Part shown: piece by piece, positions 54,286 to 63,919 of the stretch
Layout of the letters: each line of letters begins with the position of its first letter
How positions within the stretch are numbered: position 1 is the first letter of the stretch
Assembly: GCF_001597745.1 (NCBI RefSeq)
Contig: NZ_LUHJ01000024.1
Coordinates: forward strand, 1 to 64,000
DNA: 64,000 nt
Direction of reading: 5' to 3'
From: Anabaena sp. 4-3
GTDB lineage: Bacteria; Cyanobacteriota; Cyanobacteriia; Cyanobacteriales; Nostocaceae
The notes under the pieces: model-generated
Database searches by the model: none
What the model saw: the letters and a program-made list of their open reading frames with translations, nothing else
Told to the model about the DNA's origin: nothing
Made by a program: the position numbers and the translations under genes

Positions 54286-54348
54286 GTTTGTAGTAAGGAC
54301 TTTAGTCCTTATTTAAAGATAGGGAGGACTAAAGTCCTCACTACAAAC
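54286..54348. repeat. Long inverted repeat between pip and the DUF429 gene
   Basis: GTTTGTAGT-A-AGGACTTTAGTCCT (54286-54309) mirrors AGGACTAAAGTCCT-C-ACTACAAAC (54325-54348), with a 15-nt spacer. The inner blocks are themselves near-palindromes. It makes a stem of over 20 bp and starts only a few bases behind the pip stop. It is probably a dispersed hairpin element that can also act as a terminator. Confidence 0.75.
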
Positions 54349-54371
54349 AAAATAATTTTATATTGATAACA

Positions 54372-55130
54372 ATGAAATTTATAGGTGTGGATTTGGGTTG
54401 GAAATCTCAACCGAGTGGGCTGTGTTGCTTACAATTAACAGAGGGAAAATTAGAGTTAGTTGATTTAGCACGGAAAGATGCGATCACTCACATTTTAGCT
54501 TGGATAGATAACTGCGTAAAACCAACCGAATCAGCACTTATCGCCGTAGATGCGCCTACCCTCATCCCTAACGCTACAGGTAGTCGTCTTCCTGATAAGC
54601 TAACTCATACATACTTTGGAAAATATCACGCTGGCTGTTACCCCGCTAACCAAAGTCTCCCATTTGCCGAACGCACTATTAACTTTGGTTTAGAATTAGA
54701 ATCCCGTGGTTTTGCCCATGCACCGGAAATTACACCACAAACGCCGGGTAGATATCAAATTGAAGTGTTTCCTCACCCCGCGATAGTGCATTTATTCGGG
54801 TTAGAACGCATCCTAAAATATAAAAAAGGGCGTATCAATGAACGCCGCTTAGAATTAATCAAACTATATCAATATATTGTGGAAATGCTACCCACCTATG
54901 AACCTGCTTTAGATGTGGGTAGTTTGTTACCTGTGGAGATTCCCTATACAGGTGCAGAACTCAAAGCTACAGAAGATAAATTAGATAGCTTAATCTGTGC
55001 TTATGTAGCTGCTTACTGGTGGTATTGGGGTACACAACGTAACCTAGTATTAGGCGATCGCACTACAGGTTACATTGTCATCCCCAAGGGATTGGGGACT
55101 GGGGACAAATCAATTCAAAATTCGTCTTGA
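54372..55130 (+). CDS. DUF429 domain protein (RNase H-like fold)
   Basis: A 252-residue DUF429 protein, a predicted RNase H-like nuclease superfamily member. The N-terminus FIGVDLGWKSQPSGLC carries the first acidic residue; LIAVDAPTLIPN and the acidic C-terminal ATEDKLDSLICAYVAAY supply others. The function of the family is unproven. The ATG at 54372 is preferred to a TTG three codons earlier. The last dozen residues (GLGTGDKSIQNSS) are encoded by the ggggactggggac/attcaaa repeat family rather than conserved sequence, so the original stop seems to have been overrun by repeat DNA. Confidence 0.75.
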   Translation: MKFIGVDLGWKSQPSGLCCLQLTEGKLELVDLARKDAITHILAWIDNCVKPTESALIAVDAPTLIPNATGSRLPDKLTHTYFGKYHAGCYPANQSLPFAERTINFGLELESRGFAHAPEITPQTPGRYQIEVFPHPAIVHLFGLERILKYKKGRINERRLELIKLYQYIVEMLPTYEPALDVGSLLPVEIPYTGAELKATEDKLDSLICAYVAAYWWYWGTQRNLVLGDRTTGYIVIPKGLGTGDKSIQNSS

Positions 55131-55215
55131 AAAGTTTCCTACGGCGGGAAACCCGCCTACAGAACTTTTCGCAAAATTCAAAATTCAAAATTAAAGAATT
55201 CTGGGGAAAATTTCC
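55131..55215. repeat. Hairpin and heptamer repeats behind the DUF429 gene
   Basis: GGCGGG-AAA-CCCGCC (55143-55157) is flanked by further complementary bases (cctac/ctac), then attcaaa-type units (about 55176-55192). It separates the convergent DUF429 and glucan phosphorylase genes. The ggcgggaaacc core matches that of 30541-30591. Confidence 0.65.
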
Positions 55216-55280
55216 CTCATCTAAGTTTCTTAATAGCGAATTGCGAATTGCGAATTGTGAATTGGTATAACTCCCTCATC

Positions 55281-57845
55281 CTATTCAGCCCAAGCAATCA
55301 ACCGGGGTTCATAAGAACTAGATAGATATGGGTGTTGAGGTAACACGCGCAAAGACAAGCCTTGTAAACCGGAATTGGTATAAATGATATTGGCGGTGTA
55401 AATACTCAAGCCGTGTGTATCCTGTCCTTGGTAATCCATGACTACAGGTACAGCGTTGACGATATCGCCATTGGCATCAATTGCACCTTGATATAATTCC
55501 ACCTGCACATCATCATTGGTTAAAGTTGCTAGGTCAACTTTAGCTTTTACGGCCACAGTTTGATTGACTTCGATATCTGCACCTGCGGATACGTCGATAT
55601 CTTTGATTTTGATATTAAACCAGTGGTCAGTAAGTTTTGCTTTCCAAGCTGCTAATTCCTTAGCTGGAGCATAATTATCAGCTATCAGGGTATGATAGCG
55701 ATCGCTAGCAGGGAAATAAGCCCGTTGAGCATATTCTCGCACCATCCGCGCTGTATTGAAAAACGGACAATTCAACTGAATCGCGTCTTTCATTTTAGCA
55801 ACCCAACGCCGAGGTAAACCATCGACATCACGGTGGTCATAGAATAACGGTACAACTTCTTTTTCTAGTAAGTCATACAAAGCATTAGCTTCGACTTCAT
55901 CCTGATAATTAGGATCATCATAATTTTCGCCGTGACCAATTGCCCAACCTGTGCGGACATAATCAGCTTCATCCCACCAACCATCTAAGACACTTAAATT
56001 AGGTAGTCCATTCATGGCTGCTTTCATCCCGCTAGTACCAGAAGCTTCACGGGGACGACGGGGAGTATTTAACCAGACATCACAGCCAGCCACCATCAAC
56101 CGGGAAATATGAATGTCGTAGTTGGGAACAAACACTATATGTTTTTCTAAGTGTTGTTCTGTGATGAAGTGGTTAATTTCGCGGATGAGTTCTTTACCAG
56201 GAAGGTCTTTTGGGTGTGCCTTACCCGCAATCACAAACTGCACTTTGCGATTTTTGTTACCTAGCAAAATGCGCTTTATACGTTCAATGTCACGCATCCA
56301 CAAGGTAGCGCGTTTGTAAGTGGCAAAACGACGGGCAAAGCCAATAGTTAAAACATTAGGATCTAGGACTTCCTGGGCTTGAGCAATATCTGAAGCAGAA
56401 GCACCGCGATCGCGTAAATGTTTAACCAGATGTTCCCGCACATACAAAATCATGTCTAAGCGACAACGCTCATGATTTCGCCATAACTCCTCATCGGGTA
56501 TCGCTTCCATCCGTTCCCATAATGGGCTATCAGGTGGTGCAGATGACCAATTCGGCCCCAAGTAGCGATCATATAATTCCTGAGTTGATTTAGCAACACA
56601 ACTGCGGGCGTGGACACCGTTAGTAATAGCGGCAATTGGCACTTCTTCCACGGGTACTTTTTTCCACAAACCTTGGAACATTTGCCGTGAGACTACGCCG
56701 TGCAACTGCGCCACACCATTAGAAGCAGTTGCCATTTTTAAAGCCAGCACTGCCATACTAAAGGGTGCAGATAAATCACCTGTATTCTCTCGCCCCAGTC
56801 CTAAAAATTGTTCTTTGGGTAACCCAAAAATATCTGCATAATAACCCAGGTAGTAAAGGATTTTGTCGGGAGGGAACAAGTCAATCCCTGCTGGTACTGG
56901 GGTGTGGGTGGTAAAGATGTTGCTGGAAATTACCACCTGCCTAGCTTCCGCATAGCTTAATCCCTGTTCTTTAATTAACAGACGGATACGCTCTAGGGCT
57001 GAAAAGGCGGCGTGGCCTTCATTCATGTGGTAAGCTGTCACCTCATACCCCAAAGCTTTTAATAGCTGTACACCACCAATCCCTAACATAATTTCTTGGT
57101 GGATACGCATATCGATATCCCCACCATACAGCTGATCTGTAATGTCGTGGTCGTAGGGATTGTTTGGTTCAATGTTAGTGTCCAACATATACAAGGGTAC
57201 TGTTCCCACCTGTACGCGCCAAACTCTCGCGTATACTTTCCGCCCTGGATAGTCTACTGCAATCCGCAATTCTGAACCGTCGGGATTACGCTCCAGATGC
57301 AAGGGCATATTGTAAAAATCATTAATCGGGTAGCGTTCTTGCTGCCAGCCATCCACATTTAGATACTGAGCAAAGTAGCCTTGCTGGTAGAGTAAGCCGA
57401 CTCCCACCAGAGGTAAACCCAAGTCGCTGGCAGATTTGAGGTGATCCCCCGCCAGCACACCCAAACCACCAGAATAGATGGGTAGACAATCTACCAGCCC
57501 GAATTCCGCCGAAAAATAGGCGTAACATTCCTTTGGTTTTTGACTGCGCTGTTTCTGATACCAAGTGCGCTCTTGGAGATATTCTTGTAATTGACGCGCA
57601 GCACGATCCATCTGTGCTAGGAAGCCTTCATCTTCCACGACTTCCAAAAGCCGGGCTTGACTAATCGTACCTAGCATCAAGACTGGATTGTGATGACTAG
57701 ATTCCCACAAATCTGGGTCTAAACGGCGAAATAAATCTTTTGTCTCAACATTCCAATCCCAATGTAAGTTATACGCCAATCCTCTCAATGGTTCGAGTCG
57801 TGGCGGCAGGGAAGGAGAAACGTTGAATGTACGAATTGGCTGCAT
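55281..57845 (-). CDS. glgP: Alpha-glucan phosphorylase
   Basis: An 854-residue phosphorylase that releases glucose-1-phosphate from glycogen. It is of the type with an N-terminal DUF3417 domain (PPRLEPLRGLAYNLHWDWN), which differs from the classic GlgP. The PLP-binding region is REASGTSGMKAAMNGLPNLS with the lysine in GMKAA. Other family landmarks are YFSAEFGLVDCLPIYSGGLG and TNGVHARSCVA. It is full length, with a C-terminal beta-rich region (about 740-854). It stands alone on the minus strand. Confidence 0.92.
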   Translation of the reverse strand: MQPIRTFNVSPSLPPRLEPLRGLAYNLHWDWNVETKDLFRRLDPDLWESSHHNPVLMLGTISQARLLEVVEDEGFLAQMDRAARQLQEYLQERTWYQKQRSQKPKECYAYFSAEFGLVDCLPIYSGGLGVLAGDHLKSASDLGLPLVGVGLLYQQGYFAQYLNVDGWQQERYPINDFYNMPLHLERNPDGSELRIAVDYPGRKVYARVWRVQVGTVPLYMLDTNIEPNNPYDHDITDQLYGGDIDMRIHQEIMLGIGGVQLLKALGYEVTAYHMNEGHAAFSALERIRLLIKEQGLSYAEARQVVISSNIFTTHTPVPAGIDLFPPDKILYYLGYYADIFGLPKEQFLGLGRENTGDLSAPFSMAVLALKMATASNGVAQLHGVVSRQMFQGLWKKVPVEEVPIAAITNGVHARSCVAKSTQELYDRYLGPNWSSAPPDSPLWERMEAIPDEELWRNHERCRLDMILYVREHLVKHLRDRGASASDIAQAQEVLDPNVLTIGFARRFATYKRATLWMRDIERIKRILLGNKNRKVQFVIAGKAHPKDLPGKELIREINHFITEQHLEKHIVFVPNYDIHISRLMVAGCDVWLNTPRRPREASGTSGMKAAMNGLPNLSVLDGWWDEADYVRTGWAIGHGENYDDPNYQDEVEANALYDLLEKEVVPLFYDHRDVDGLPRRWVAKMKDAIQLNCPFFNTARMVREYAQRAYFPASDRYHTLIADNYAPAKELAAWKAKLTDHWFNIKIKDIDVSAGADIEVNQTVAVKAKVDLATLTNDDVQVELYQGAIDANGDIVNAVPVVMDYQGQDTHGLSIYTANIIYTNSGLQGLSLRVLPQHPYLSSSYEPRLIAWAE

Positions 57846-58218
57846 AGGTTAGCAAAGCTCCTAGTTTAGCTATGGCTATTGTTGACTGTCTTTACCCAAT
57901 GTTGCCAATTCTTTATACTATGTTTGTAAAATTGCCATGACTTTGTGGAGCATGGCAAAATACAGAAATTCTGCTGGTAAAGTTGATGCTCAGGGTGTTT
58001 TTCATTATCTGATCACTCCTAAGACTGAAATTTTTATTTATTAAATTTTAATATTTTGGCAGAATTTGGGATTTAATCTTTTTTGCTGGATTTATCGGCC
58101 GTGATCCCAAAAAAATGATGATATTTCTCTGAATATTGATGAAATATGTTATTGATGATTTTATCTGGCGATCGCTTACTTCGAGCCAACTGATCGCCTC
58201 CTTGGTATTTGTTAACTG
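57846..58218. other. Intergenic region upstream of glgP
   Basis: 373 bp between glgP (-) and a small hypothetical gene (-). It contains one HIP1 octamer near 58169. The glgP promoter should lie at the left side. No gene or strong hairpin seen. Confidence 0.4.
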
Positions 58219-58545
58219 TTATCTCCCTAAAAATGGTTGATTTTGAGTATTATTCTGCATAGACATAGCAACTGCTACAGCAAAAGTCATTTCTGCCGCT
58301 ACTTGATAAGCTAGTTTAATATTGGCTTGAGACTGTTGACTACCAACAGGAAAGTAGGTTTGATAACGACAACTTGGCTCTCGCTCTACATTACCAGAGG
58401 CGATCGCCCTTTGCAAAATAATCAACGCATCCACATCTTCTGAATCATAATGACTTTGCAATAATGTTTGAATTTCATTTTGGGTATCAAGACCTAAATA
58501 ACCAGAGTTTAAAGCTTGTTGTACAATTTCGTTAATTGAGGACAT
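58219..58545 (-). CDS. Hypothetical protein
   Basis: A 108-residue soluble protein that I do not recognise. It starts MSSINEIVQQALNSGYLGLD, is mostly helical and ends in a Gln/Asn-rich tail (MQNNTQNQPFLGR). The start at ATG 58545 is preferred over a GTG three codons earlier. It is likely a genuine cyanobacterial hypothetical, because its composition and codon use match its neighbours, but this was not tested. It stands alone next to the gene-poor 58.5-60 kb stretch. Confidence 0.55.
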   Translation of the reverse strand: MSSINEIVQQALNSGYLGLDTQNEIQTLLQSHYDSEDVDALIILQRAIASGNVEREPSCRYQTYFPVGSQQSQANIKLAYQVAAEMTFAVAVAMSMQNNTQNQPFLGR

Positions 58546-58554
58546 AATTTTCAC

Positions 58555-60014
58555 CTAGCATGACAGTAAAGATTGATATTTCGGAGAAAATATTATTCTG
58601 AGAATATCATGTAAACAAGTGATAGCCCAATTGTTTGCAAATTTTATCATGTATATTATCCTTCACTAACCACCCAATTGGATCACCTTATAGAGTGATT
58701 TACAAATTTCGGTTAACGATTCATAATATTTATTTGAGCTATTTTTTCTATTCCACTGATAGCTGTATCATCTATGTTATTTGGAGTCTCAATACTGACT
58801 GAAAAATTAGTGATATATTTAACTTTATAGTCAAAAATATTACCCGGTTATCGTGATTTTCAATCGTAAATTCTCAAGTTGCAAAGCAATGTTATCTATT
58901 ATGTAATTTACTTAACAAATAAAAACTTTATTTATTGATAATGATGTTAGTGAAATATAGTCTAAGTTGCAAATTTATTATGGTTTAGGAAAATTAAATG
59001 AAACTTATTTATGAGGATGGCTCCATCTCAAAAAAGTGTGTTATGCTAGGGAGCAATTATTGTTAAAAACAAATCATGTAATAATTAAGCGTGATTAGGT
59101 TGTGTTGTAAATCATCATTGTGCAACATGATTAGAGCAACATACTCTAGAAATTCGTTGCAAGAAAGTCGCTATAACAATCGGGGAAGTGCTTACTTGTT
59201 TGCACCGATGGAGAATTTTAATGTCATGGCTGAAGTCGGAGATACTCCACCATAACTTTATTGTATAGAGTGAGACCAAGCAAGGTAAAATCAACACAAA
59301 TAACATTCTTATAGGCAAGACAAACGCTTAATTTGATTGATGTAACTTGCTAAAAATGTTTTGTTGTTGAGGGAAATTTGGTCAAATTAGTTGATAAAAA
59401 AAGCAACTGACTGCAACAGAAACAGCTATCATCGCTAAAAAACTATCAGCAGCTAGATTGTCAGTAGTTGTGATGAACTCATACCAACCTATTTACCTTA
59501 CCTGACACTGAGCATTCAATTTCACAATTTAATAGTCTGAGGGAAAAACTGTAATTACCTAAGTATTGGCTGAGGTATTCAGGAAATTAACAATAGGTTT
59601 GTTGACAAAAAACAGCGATATTGTCAACCAACTATTTTGTTGTTCCATACAGAAATCACAATTCGTGGACAAAAAATCTGCTGTAAGTACAGGATAGATT
59701 TTTTGGTTAAATTGCTGATGTGTTCAGCCTAAAAATTGATGATGTCAAGGCTAAAATGCGGAACTAAAATTGAGGGTATTTATTTAAGGGTATTTAGTGA
59801 TTAATTTAGTCCTATAAATTAGGAATAAATTTTAATGACAAAGCAAAAATATCACATTTACCTAACCCTTGACGAAAATCTTTGATAGTTTTATCTCACT
59901 ATCCCGTGAATCATTTACTTGAGAGATATCAGAATCAGTGTTATTAGCATTACCAAAAATCCATTGCCAATACACAGTCAAAATTATTTACACCATTCAT
60001 CTGAGAATTCGGTC
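58555..60014. other. Gene-poor AT-rich stretch
   Basis: About 1.46 kb with no standard gene. It is very AT-rich to 59000. One 42-codon plus-strand frame (59127-59255) reads like protein and is listed separately. A minus-strand frame over the same bases (59115-59318) looks like chance. I saw no tRNA, palindrome or transposase remnant. Possibilities are long regulatory leaders, an untranslated RNA or decayed genes. Confidence 0.45.
59127..59255 (+). CDS. Possible 42-residue small protein
   Basis: A short frame starting ATG at 59127, with a composition unlike random AT-rich translation: it begins MIRATYSRNSLQESRYNNRG and ends SAYLFAPMENF then NVMAEVGDTPP. There is no clear Shine-Dalgarno and no family that I can name. 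The 1.4-kb gap around it makes a hidden small gene more likely than in a dense region. Low confidence. Confidence 0.35.
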   Translation: MIRATYSRNSLQESRYNNRGSAYLFAPMENFNVMAEVGDTPP

Positions 60015-60719
60015 ATGAAGAAGCAGCACAACAACTTAAAATGGCAGCGATTTCAAGAATTGTTACTAATGACTCTCCTCGGAGATATGCCCACACTCGC
60101 ATTAGGAACAAAATTAAGAAATCTGGCATATCGGCAGATTTTTGCTCAAATGGGTAGCTCAGTTTATATCCAAGATGGAGTTGAATTTATCAACACTGCT
60201 GGAATAGAAATTGGCAATGGCGTATACCTATTTAAAGGTGTGCGTCTGGATGCTAAAGGACATCCAAATAATAGAATTAGTTTAGCAAATGGCGTAGCAA
60301 TCGAGCGTAATGTTGATATAGGATGCTTGCAAGACACTGATATCCAAATTCATGAGGAAACTTTCATTGGGCCTGATGTTTGTATTGCTGGCCCTGGAAA
60401 CATTAAAATTGGTAAACGCTGCTTGATAGCATCTCATACTGGTATCTATGCAAACCAACACAATTTTACAGATCCAACATTGCCGATCAAGTACCAAGGT
60501 GTCACTTGTAAAGGTATTGTTATAGAGGACGATTGTTGGTTAGGACATGGGGTAACAGTATTAGATGGTGTAACTATCGGTGAAGGGAGTGTAATTGGCG
60601 CGGGAGCAGTAGTTACTAAAGATATTCCGCCTTTCTCTGTGGCTGTTGGTGTACCGGCACGCGTGATTAAAAGCCGCATAGCCCAGAACCTTGTGACATC
60701 TCATGCAACTCATGACTGA
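60015..60719 (+). CDS. Hexapeptide-repeat acyltransferase (maltose/colanic-acid acetyltransferase type)
   Basis: A 234-residue left-handed beta-helix acetyltransferase. A helical N-terminus (KWQRFQELLLMTLLGDMP) is followed by repeats such as IEIGNGVYLFKGVRLDA and VTVLDGVTIGEGSVIGAGAV, and it ends KDIPPFSVAVGVPARVIKSR, the usual close of LacA/WcaF-type enzymes. The likely catalytic histidine is in SHTGIYANQHNF. Such enzymes acetylate sugars of surface polysaccharides. The ATG at 60015 is preferred over a TTG at 59919, whose extra 32 residues look non-native. Confidence 0.82.
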   Translation: MKKQHNNLKWQRFQELLLMTLLGDMPTLALGTKLRNLAYRQIFAQMGSSVYIQDGVEFINTAGIEIGNGVYLFKGVRLDAKGHPNNRISLANGVAIERNVDIGCLQDTDIQIHEETFIGPDVCIAGPGNIKIGKRCLIASHTGIYANQHNFTDPTLPIKYQGVTCKGIVIEDDCWLGHGVTVLDGVTIGEGSVIGAGAVVTKDIPPFSVAVGVPARVIKSRIAQNLVTSHATHD

Positions 60720-61083
60720 TAGTTAATCAAACAGCTAGCACGACACAGTGGTAAACAGGGAAAAAATTTTTGTCAGTTCTTGCTGAAATAGGAAACCTCT
60801 GGGTTGGCTAAACGTCACAATATCAACCAGTAAATAACTATGACATCAGGGACATCTACAAATTAGATAGCTACATGGATCAGCCCACAAAAAACAGGAA
60901 AAGAATATTATCAGGTGCAACTAAGCGTAGAATCATCTGAGAATTCTACTAAACATGGTGTTTAAATACCACCGTTGTCTTCTCCAAAAGGAACGAGATA
61001 TGGGTAATATAAAGGAGCTATCTTTTCTGCATGGCAGATACTAAGAAAGAGCTTTTTCGTCATACCCTTTGGAGAGATCGCCG
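60720..61083. other. Leader region of psbI
   Basis: 364 bp between the acyltransferase gene and psbI. AAAGGAG at 61011-61017 is followed by a 21-codon frame from ATG 61031 that overlaps the psbI start by 13 nt in another frame. The psbI promoter should lie upstream of this. No other structure was seen. Confidence 0.4.
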
Positions 61084-61200
61084 ATGGTTACTTTAAAAAT
61101 CGCTGTTTATATTGTGGTTGCATTCTTTTTGGCTCTTTTTGTTTTCGGATTTTTGTCTAACGACCCAGCTCGTAACCCCGGTCGTCGGGATTTAGAGTAA
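61084..61200 (+). CDS. psbI: Photosystem II reaction center protein I
   Basis: A 38-residue single-pass thylakoid protein next to D1 in photosystem II. The sequence begins [20 protein letters not shown] and ends [18 protein letters not shown], which is PsbI throughout. The ATG has GGAGAG (61071-61076) 7 nt upstream. The length and C-terminal NPGRRD motif match the family exactly. It confirms a photosynthetic host. Confidence 0.97.
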   Translation: MVTLKIAVYIVVAFFLALFVFGFLSNDPARNPGRRDLE

Positions 61201-61335
61201 AAACTAGACAAATCCTATGTAAGTGCCGGAAGCTAGAATACACCAGATGTTACAGACACCGACTGCTGGCTTGTACCATTGCAGTTGGTTGTCTATCTCC
61301 GGGAAGCTGGCTGCATAGTAGCAGAAAGCGCAAGT

Positions 61336-61365
61336 CGGAAGGCAAAAAGTGAATTCATCCTTCCG
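61336..61365 (+). terminator. Possible hairpin downstream of psbI
   Basis: CGGAAGG (61336-61342) pairs with CCTTCCG (61359-61365) across a 16-nt loop. No T-tract follows, so it is a weak terminator candidate between psbI and the DUF3769 gene. Confidence 0.3.
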
Positions 61366-61405
61366 GCTATTAATTGGCTATTTGTTAGGTTGATTGTGTT
61401 CTAAT

Positions 61406-63919
61406 ATGCTTCATCCAGTTCTGCCTCCTGCACCGCCTACTCTCGTTGAACCCATACAACCGGCAAATTCCAGCTTATCTGCTAGCAATACTCAGTTTCC
61501 TAGTGTGGGGGAAGTTGACACCTCTACACCAGCACAAGCGGAAGCACTCAAAAATTATAGTCAAGAGAATACGGGAACTGCTGCTAATAACACTTCTACG
61601 GACAACAATTTATTAGTTACTCCCACCCCGGCAAAATCTACCAGCAGTCCAGAAACCTTCGAGCCAGAATTTTCTCCCCAGCCAGCTACTAACAGTGCTA
61701 CTAATTTAGGACAGCCTTTAGTAATTGGTTATCCCATTGAGAAAACAACAACATCGAATCGGTCAGTTGCTCCCAGTACCAATGATATTCAAGAATTAGC
61801 ACCACCCCAAATCCCTGCTGTCACCGCAAATCTGAGCAAGGAAGCACAAAAGGAACAGGTGAGAGTGCAGCAGTCTGGGGATAGTATTAATCTCTCAGTA
61901 TTTAATCCTGATAGCGTACCCAGCCATCAAGCCATTCAAAATGTGATTGAGTTTAAGTCCCGTCAAAAAACTCAACCATCAGTTCCAGCAACTGTCACAT
62001 TTGCACCCAACAGTCCCCAAGCCCAAATTTCACCCTCTGGTACACCAACCACAACTACCCCACAAGTGAGAGAAAGAATTGTGGAGGTGACATCAGATAG
62101 ACAAGAATACGACCAGCAACGGCGTATAGTCACGGCTGAAGGTAATGTAGTGGTGCGATTTGATGGGGCGGTAGTCGATGCCGATCGCGTGCAGGTAAAT
62201 TTAGAGAATTTAATCGCGGTTGGGGAAGGCGATGTTGCATTAACTAGGGGTGAACAAGTATTAAGAGGACAACGCTTTACCTATAATTTTCTCCTAGACA
62301 GTGGGGAATTAGAAAATGGCAGTGGGGAGATTTATGTCCCCTCAGCGTCAACAGATTTAGCGTTCTTACCCACTGATGTTACAGCCGGGGGAGTTCCCGC
62401 ACAACCACCAAGCGATCGCATTCGGGCTAACCAACCAACCACAGATGTCACCAGTCCCGGTGGCATTGATTTGACAGTGGGTGGTACAACAGCCAGCAAT
62501 TTACCACCACCAAAGTCTGGGGGTGAAGTCAACCGCCTGAGATTTGAAGCTGGACAAATTGAGTTTTATCCCCGTGGTTGGCAAGCGAGAAATGTCCGCA
62601 TTACTAATGATCCATTTTCGCCTCCAGAGTTAGAGTTACGAGCAGATAAAGTGACTGTAACGCGAGAAGCTCCTTTAATCGACCGCATCACCACCCAACG
62701 CCAACGCCTAGTATTTGATCAGAACGTAGTTCTACCCCTACCCGTCAATCAGCAGACAATTGATCGACGAGAACGAGACACCAGCCCGTTTATTGTCTCC
62801 CCTGGCTATGATGGCGATCGCCGGGGGGGTTTGTTCGTAGAACGTGGCTTTACAGTGGTGAATACCGACAAGACACGCTTACGAGTTACACCGCAGTTTT
62901 TTGTCCAGAAAGCCGTTCAAGGTAGTGATGATGTACCCTCTCTGTTTGGTCTGAAAGCTAGTTTAAATGCGGTGTTGAGTCCCACATCTGTACTTCAGGG
63001 TTCTGGCGAGTTAACTAGCTTCGACCTCAATACTATAGATGAAAATTTAAAAGCGAGTTTACGCTTACGCCAAACTTTAGGAAATGTCAACCCCCATACA
63101 TTGAATTGGGAATATAGCTACCGCGATCGCCTTTATAACGGTTCGCTGGGTTTCCAAACCGTTCAAAGTAGTTTGGGTGGTTTGATTATATCTCCAGTGA
63201 TCCCACTCGGTAAAACTGGTATTAACCTCAGTTATCAAGCTGGCGCACAGTATATCAACGCCAACACCGACCGCCAAGATTTATTAGATATTAATCGGGA
63301 TAACGATCGCGTTTCTCTAGGTCGCTTACAAGGTAGTGTTGCTCTCAATAAAACCTTCTTACTCTGGCAAGGACAACGCCTACCACGTACTCCCACACAG
63401 GGATTAAAGTATACAGCTAGACCTGTAGTTCCTTACTTGCAAGCGATCGCTGGTGTTACAGGTACTACTAGCTATTACACAAGTGGCGATAATCAGAATA
63501 CCCTAATTGGTTCAGTAGGCTTGTTAGGGCAGTTCGGACACTTTTCTCGCCCATTCTTAGACTACACCGCTTTTAATGTTACCTACTCCCAAGGTTTAAA
63601 CAGTGGTCTATCACCGTTTTTCTTTGACCGTTCCGTTGATACTAGAGTGCTGAGTGCTGGAGTCACACAACAGATTTATGGCCCTTTCCGTTTGGGCTTT
63701 CAAACATCAATTAACTTAGATACAGGTCAAGAAACAAGCACCGACTACATTTTAGAATATAGTCGTCGTACCTACGGCATTACCTTGCGCTACAATCCCG
63801 TGCTGGAATTGGGGGGTTTTAGCATCCGTATTAGTGACTTTAACTGGACTGGTGGAACAGATCCCTTTTCTGATGGTGAAGTCACCCCAGTTGTTGGCGG
63901 TGTGCGCCGGGAGAAGTGA
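61406..63919 (+). CDS. DUF3769 protein, OstA/LptD-like outer membrane barrel
   Basis: A protein of about 837 residues, probably the cyanobacterial counterpart of LptD, which inserts lipopolysaccharide in the outer membrane. The N-terminal 220 residues are Pro/Ser/Thr/Gln-rich and low-complexity. An OstA/LptA-like beta-jellyroll follows (VTSDRQEYDQQRRIVTAEGN, VVDADRVQVNLENL). The C-terminal 400 residues alternate like beta-barrel strands and end near ISDFNWTGGTDPFSDGE. No standard signal peptide is visible from ATG 61406 or GTG 61394, which is odd for an outer membrane protein. lpxD elsewhere in the window belongs to the same envelope pathway. Confidence 0.8.
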   Translation: MLHPVLPPAPPTLVEPIQPANSSLSASNTQFPSVGEVDTSTPAQAEALKNYSQENTGTAANNTSTDNNLLVTPTPAKSTSSPETFEPEFSPQPATNSATNLGQPLVIGYPIEKTTTSNRSVAPSTNDIQELAPPQIPAVTANLSKEAQKEQVRVQQSGDSINLSVFNPDSVPSHQAIQNVIEFKSRQKTQPSVPATVTFAPNSPQAQISPSGTPTTTTPQVRERIVEVTSDRQEYDQQRRIVTAEGNVVVRFDGAVVDADRVQVNLENLIAVGEGDVALTRGEQVLRGQRFTYNFLLDSGELENGSGEIYVPSASTDLAFLPTDVTAGGVPAQPPSDRIRANQPTTDVTSPGGIDLTVGGTTASNLPPPKSGGEVNRLRFEAGQIEFYPRGWQARNVRITNDPFSPPELELRADKVTVTREAPLIDRITTQRQRLVFDQNVVLPLPVNQQTIDRRERDTSPFIVSPGYDGDRRGGLFVERGFTVVNTDKTRLRVTPQFFVQKAVQGSDDVPSLFGLKASLNAVLSPTSVLQGSGELTSFDLNTIDENLKASLRLRQTLGNVNPHTLNWEYSYRDRLYNGSLGFQTVQSSLGGLIISPVIPLGKTGINLSYQAGAQYINANTDRQDLLDINRDNDRVSLGRLQGSVALNKTFLLWQGQRLPRTPTQGLKYTARPVVPYLQAIAGVTGTTSYYTSGDNQNTLIGSVGLLGQFGHFSRPFLDYTAFNVTYSQGLNSGLSPFFFDRSVDTRVLSAGVTQQIYGPFRLGFQTSINLDTGQETSTDYILEYSRRTYGITLRYNPVLELGGFSIRISDFNWTGGTDPFSDGEVTPVVGGVRREK

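Noticed and set aside
59115-59318. 67-codon minus-strand frame in the gene-poor stretch
   Set aside because: No ribosome site, no family resemblance, and antisense to the more protein-like 42-residue frame.
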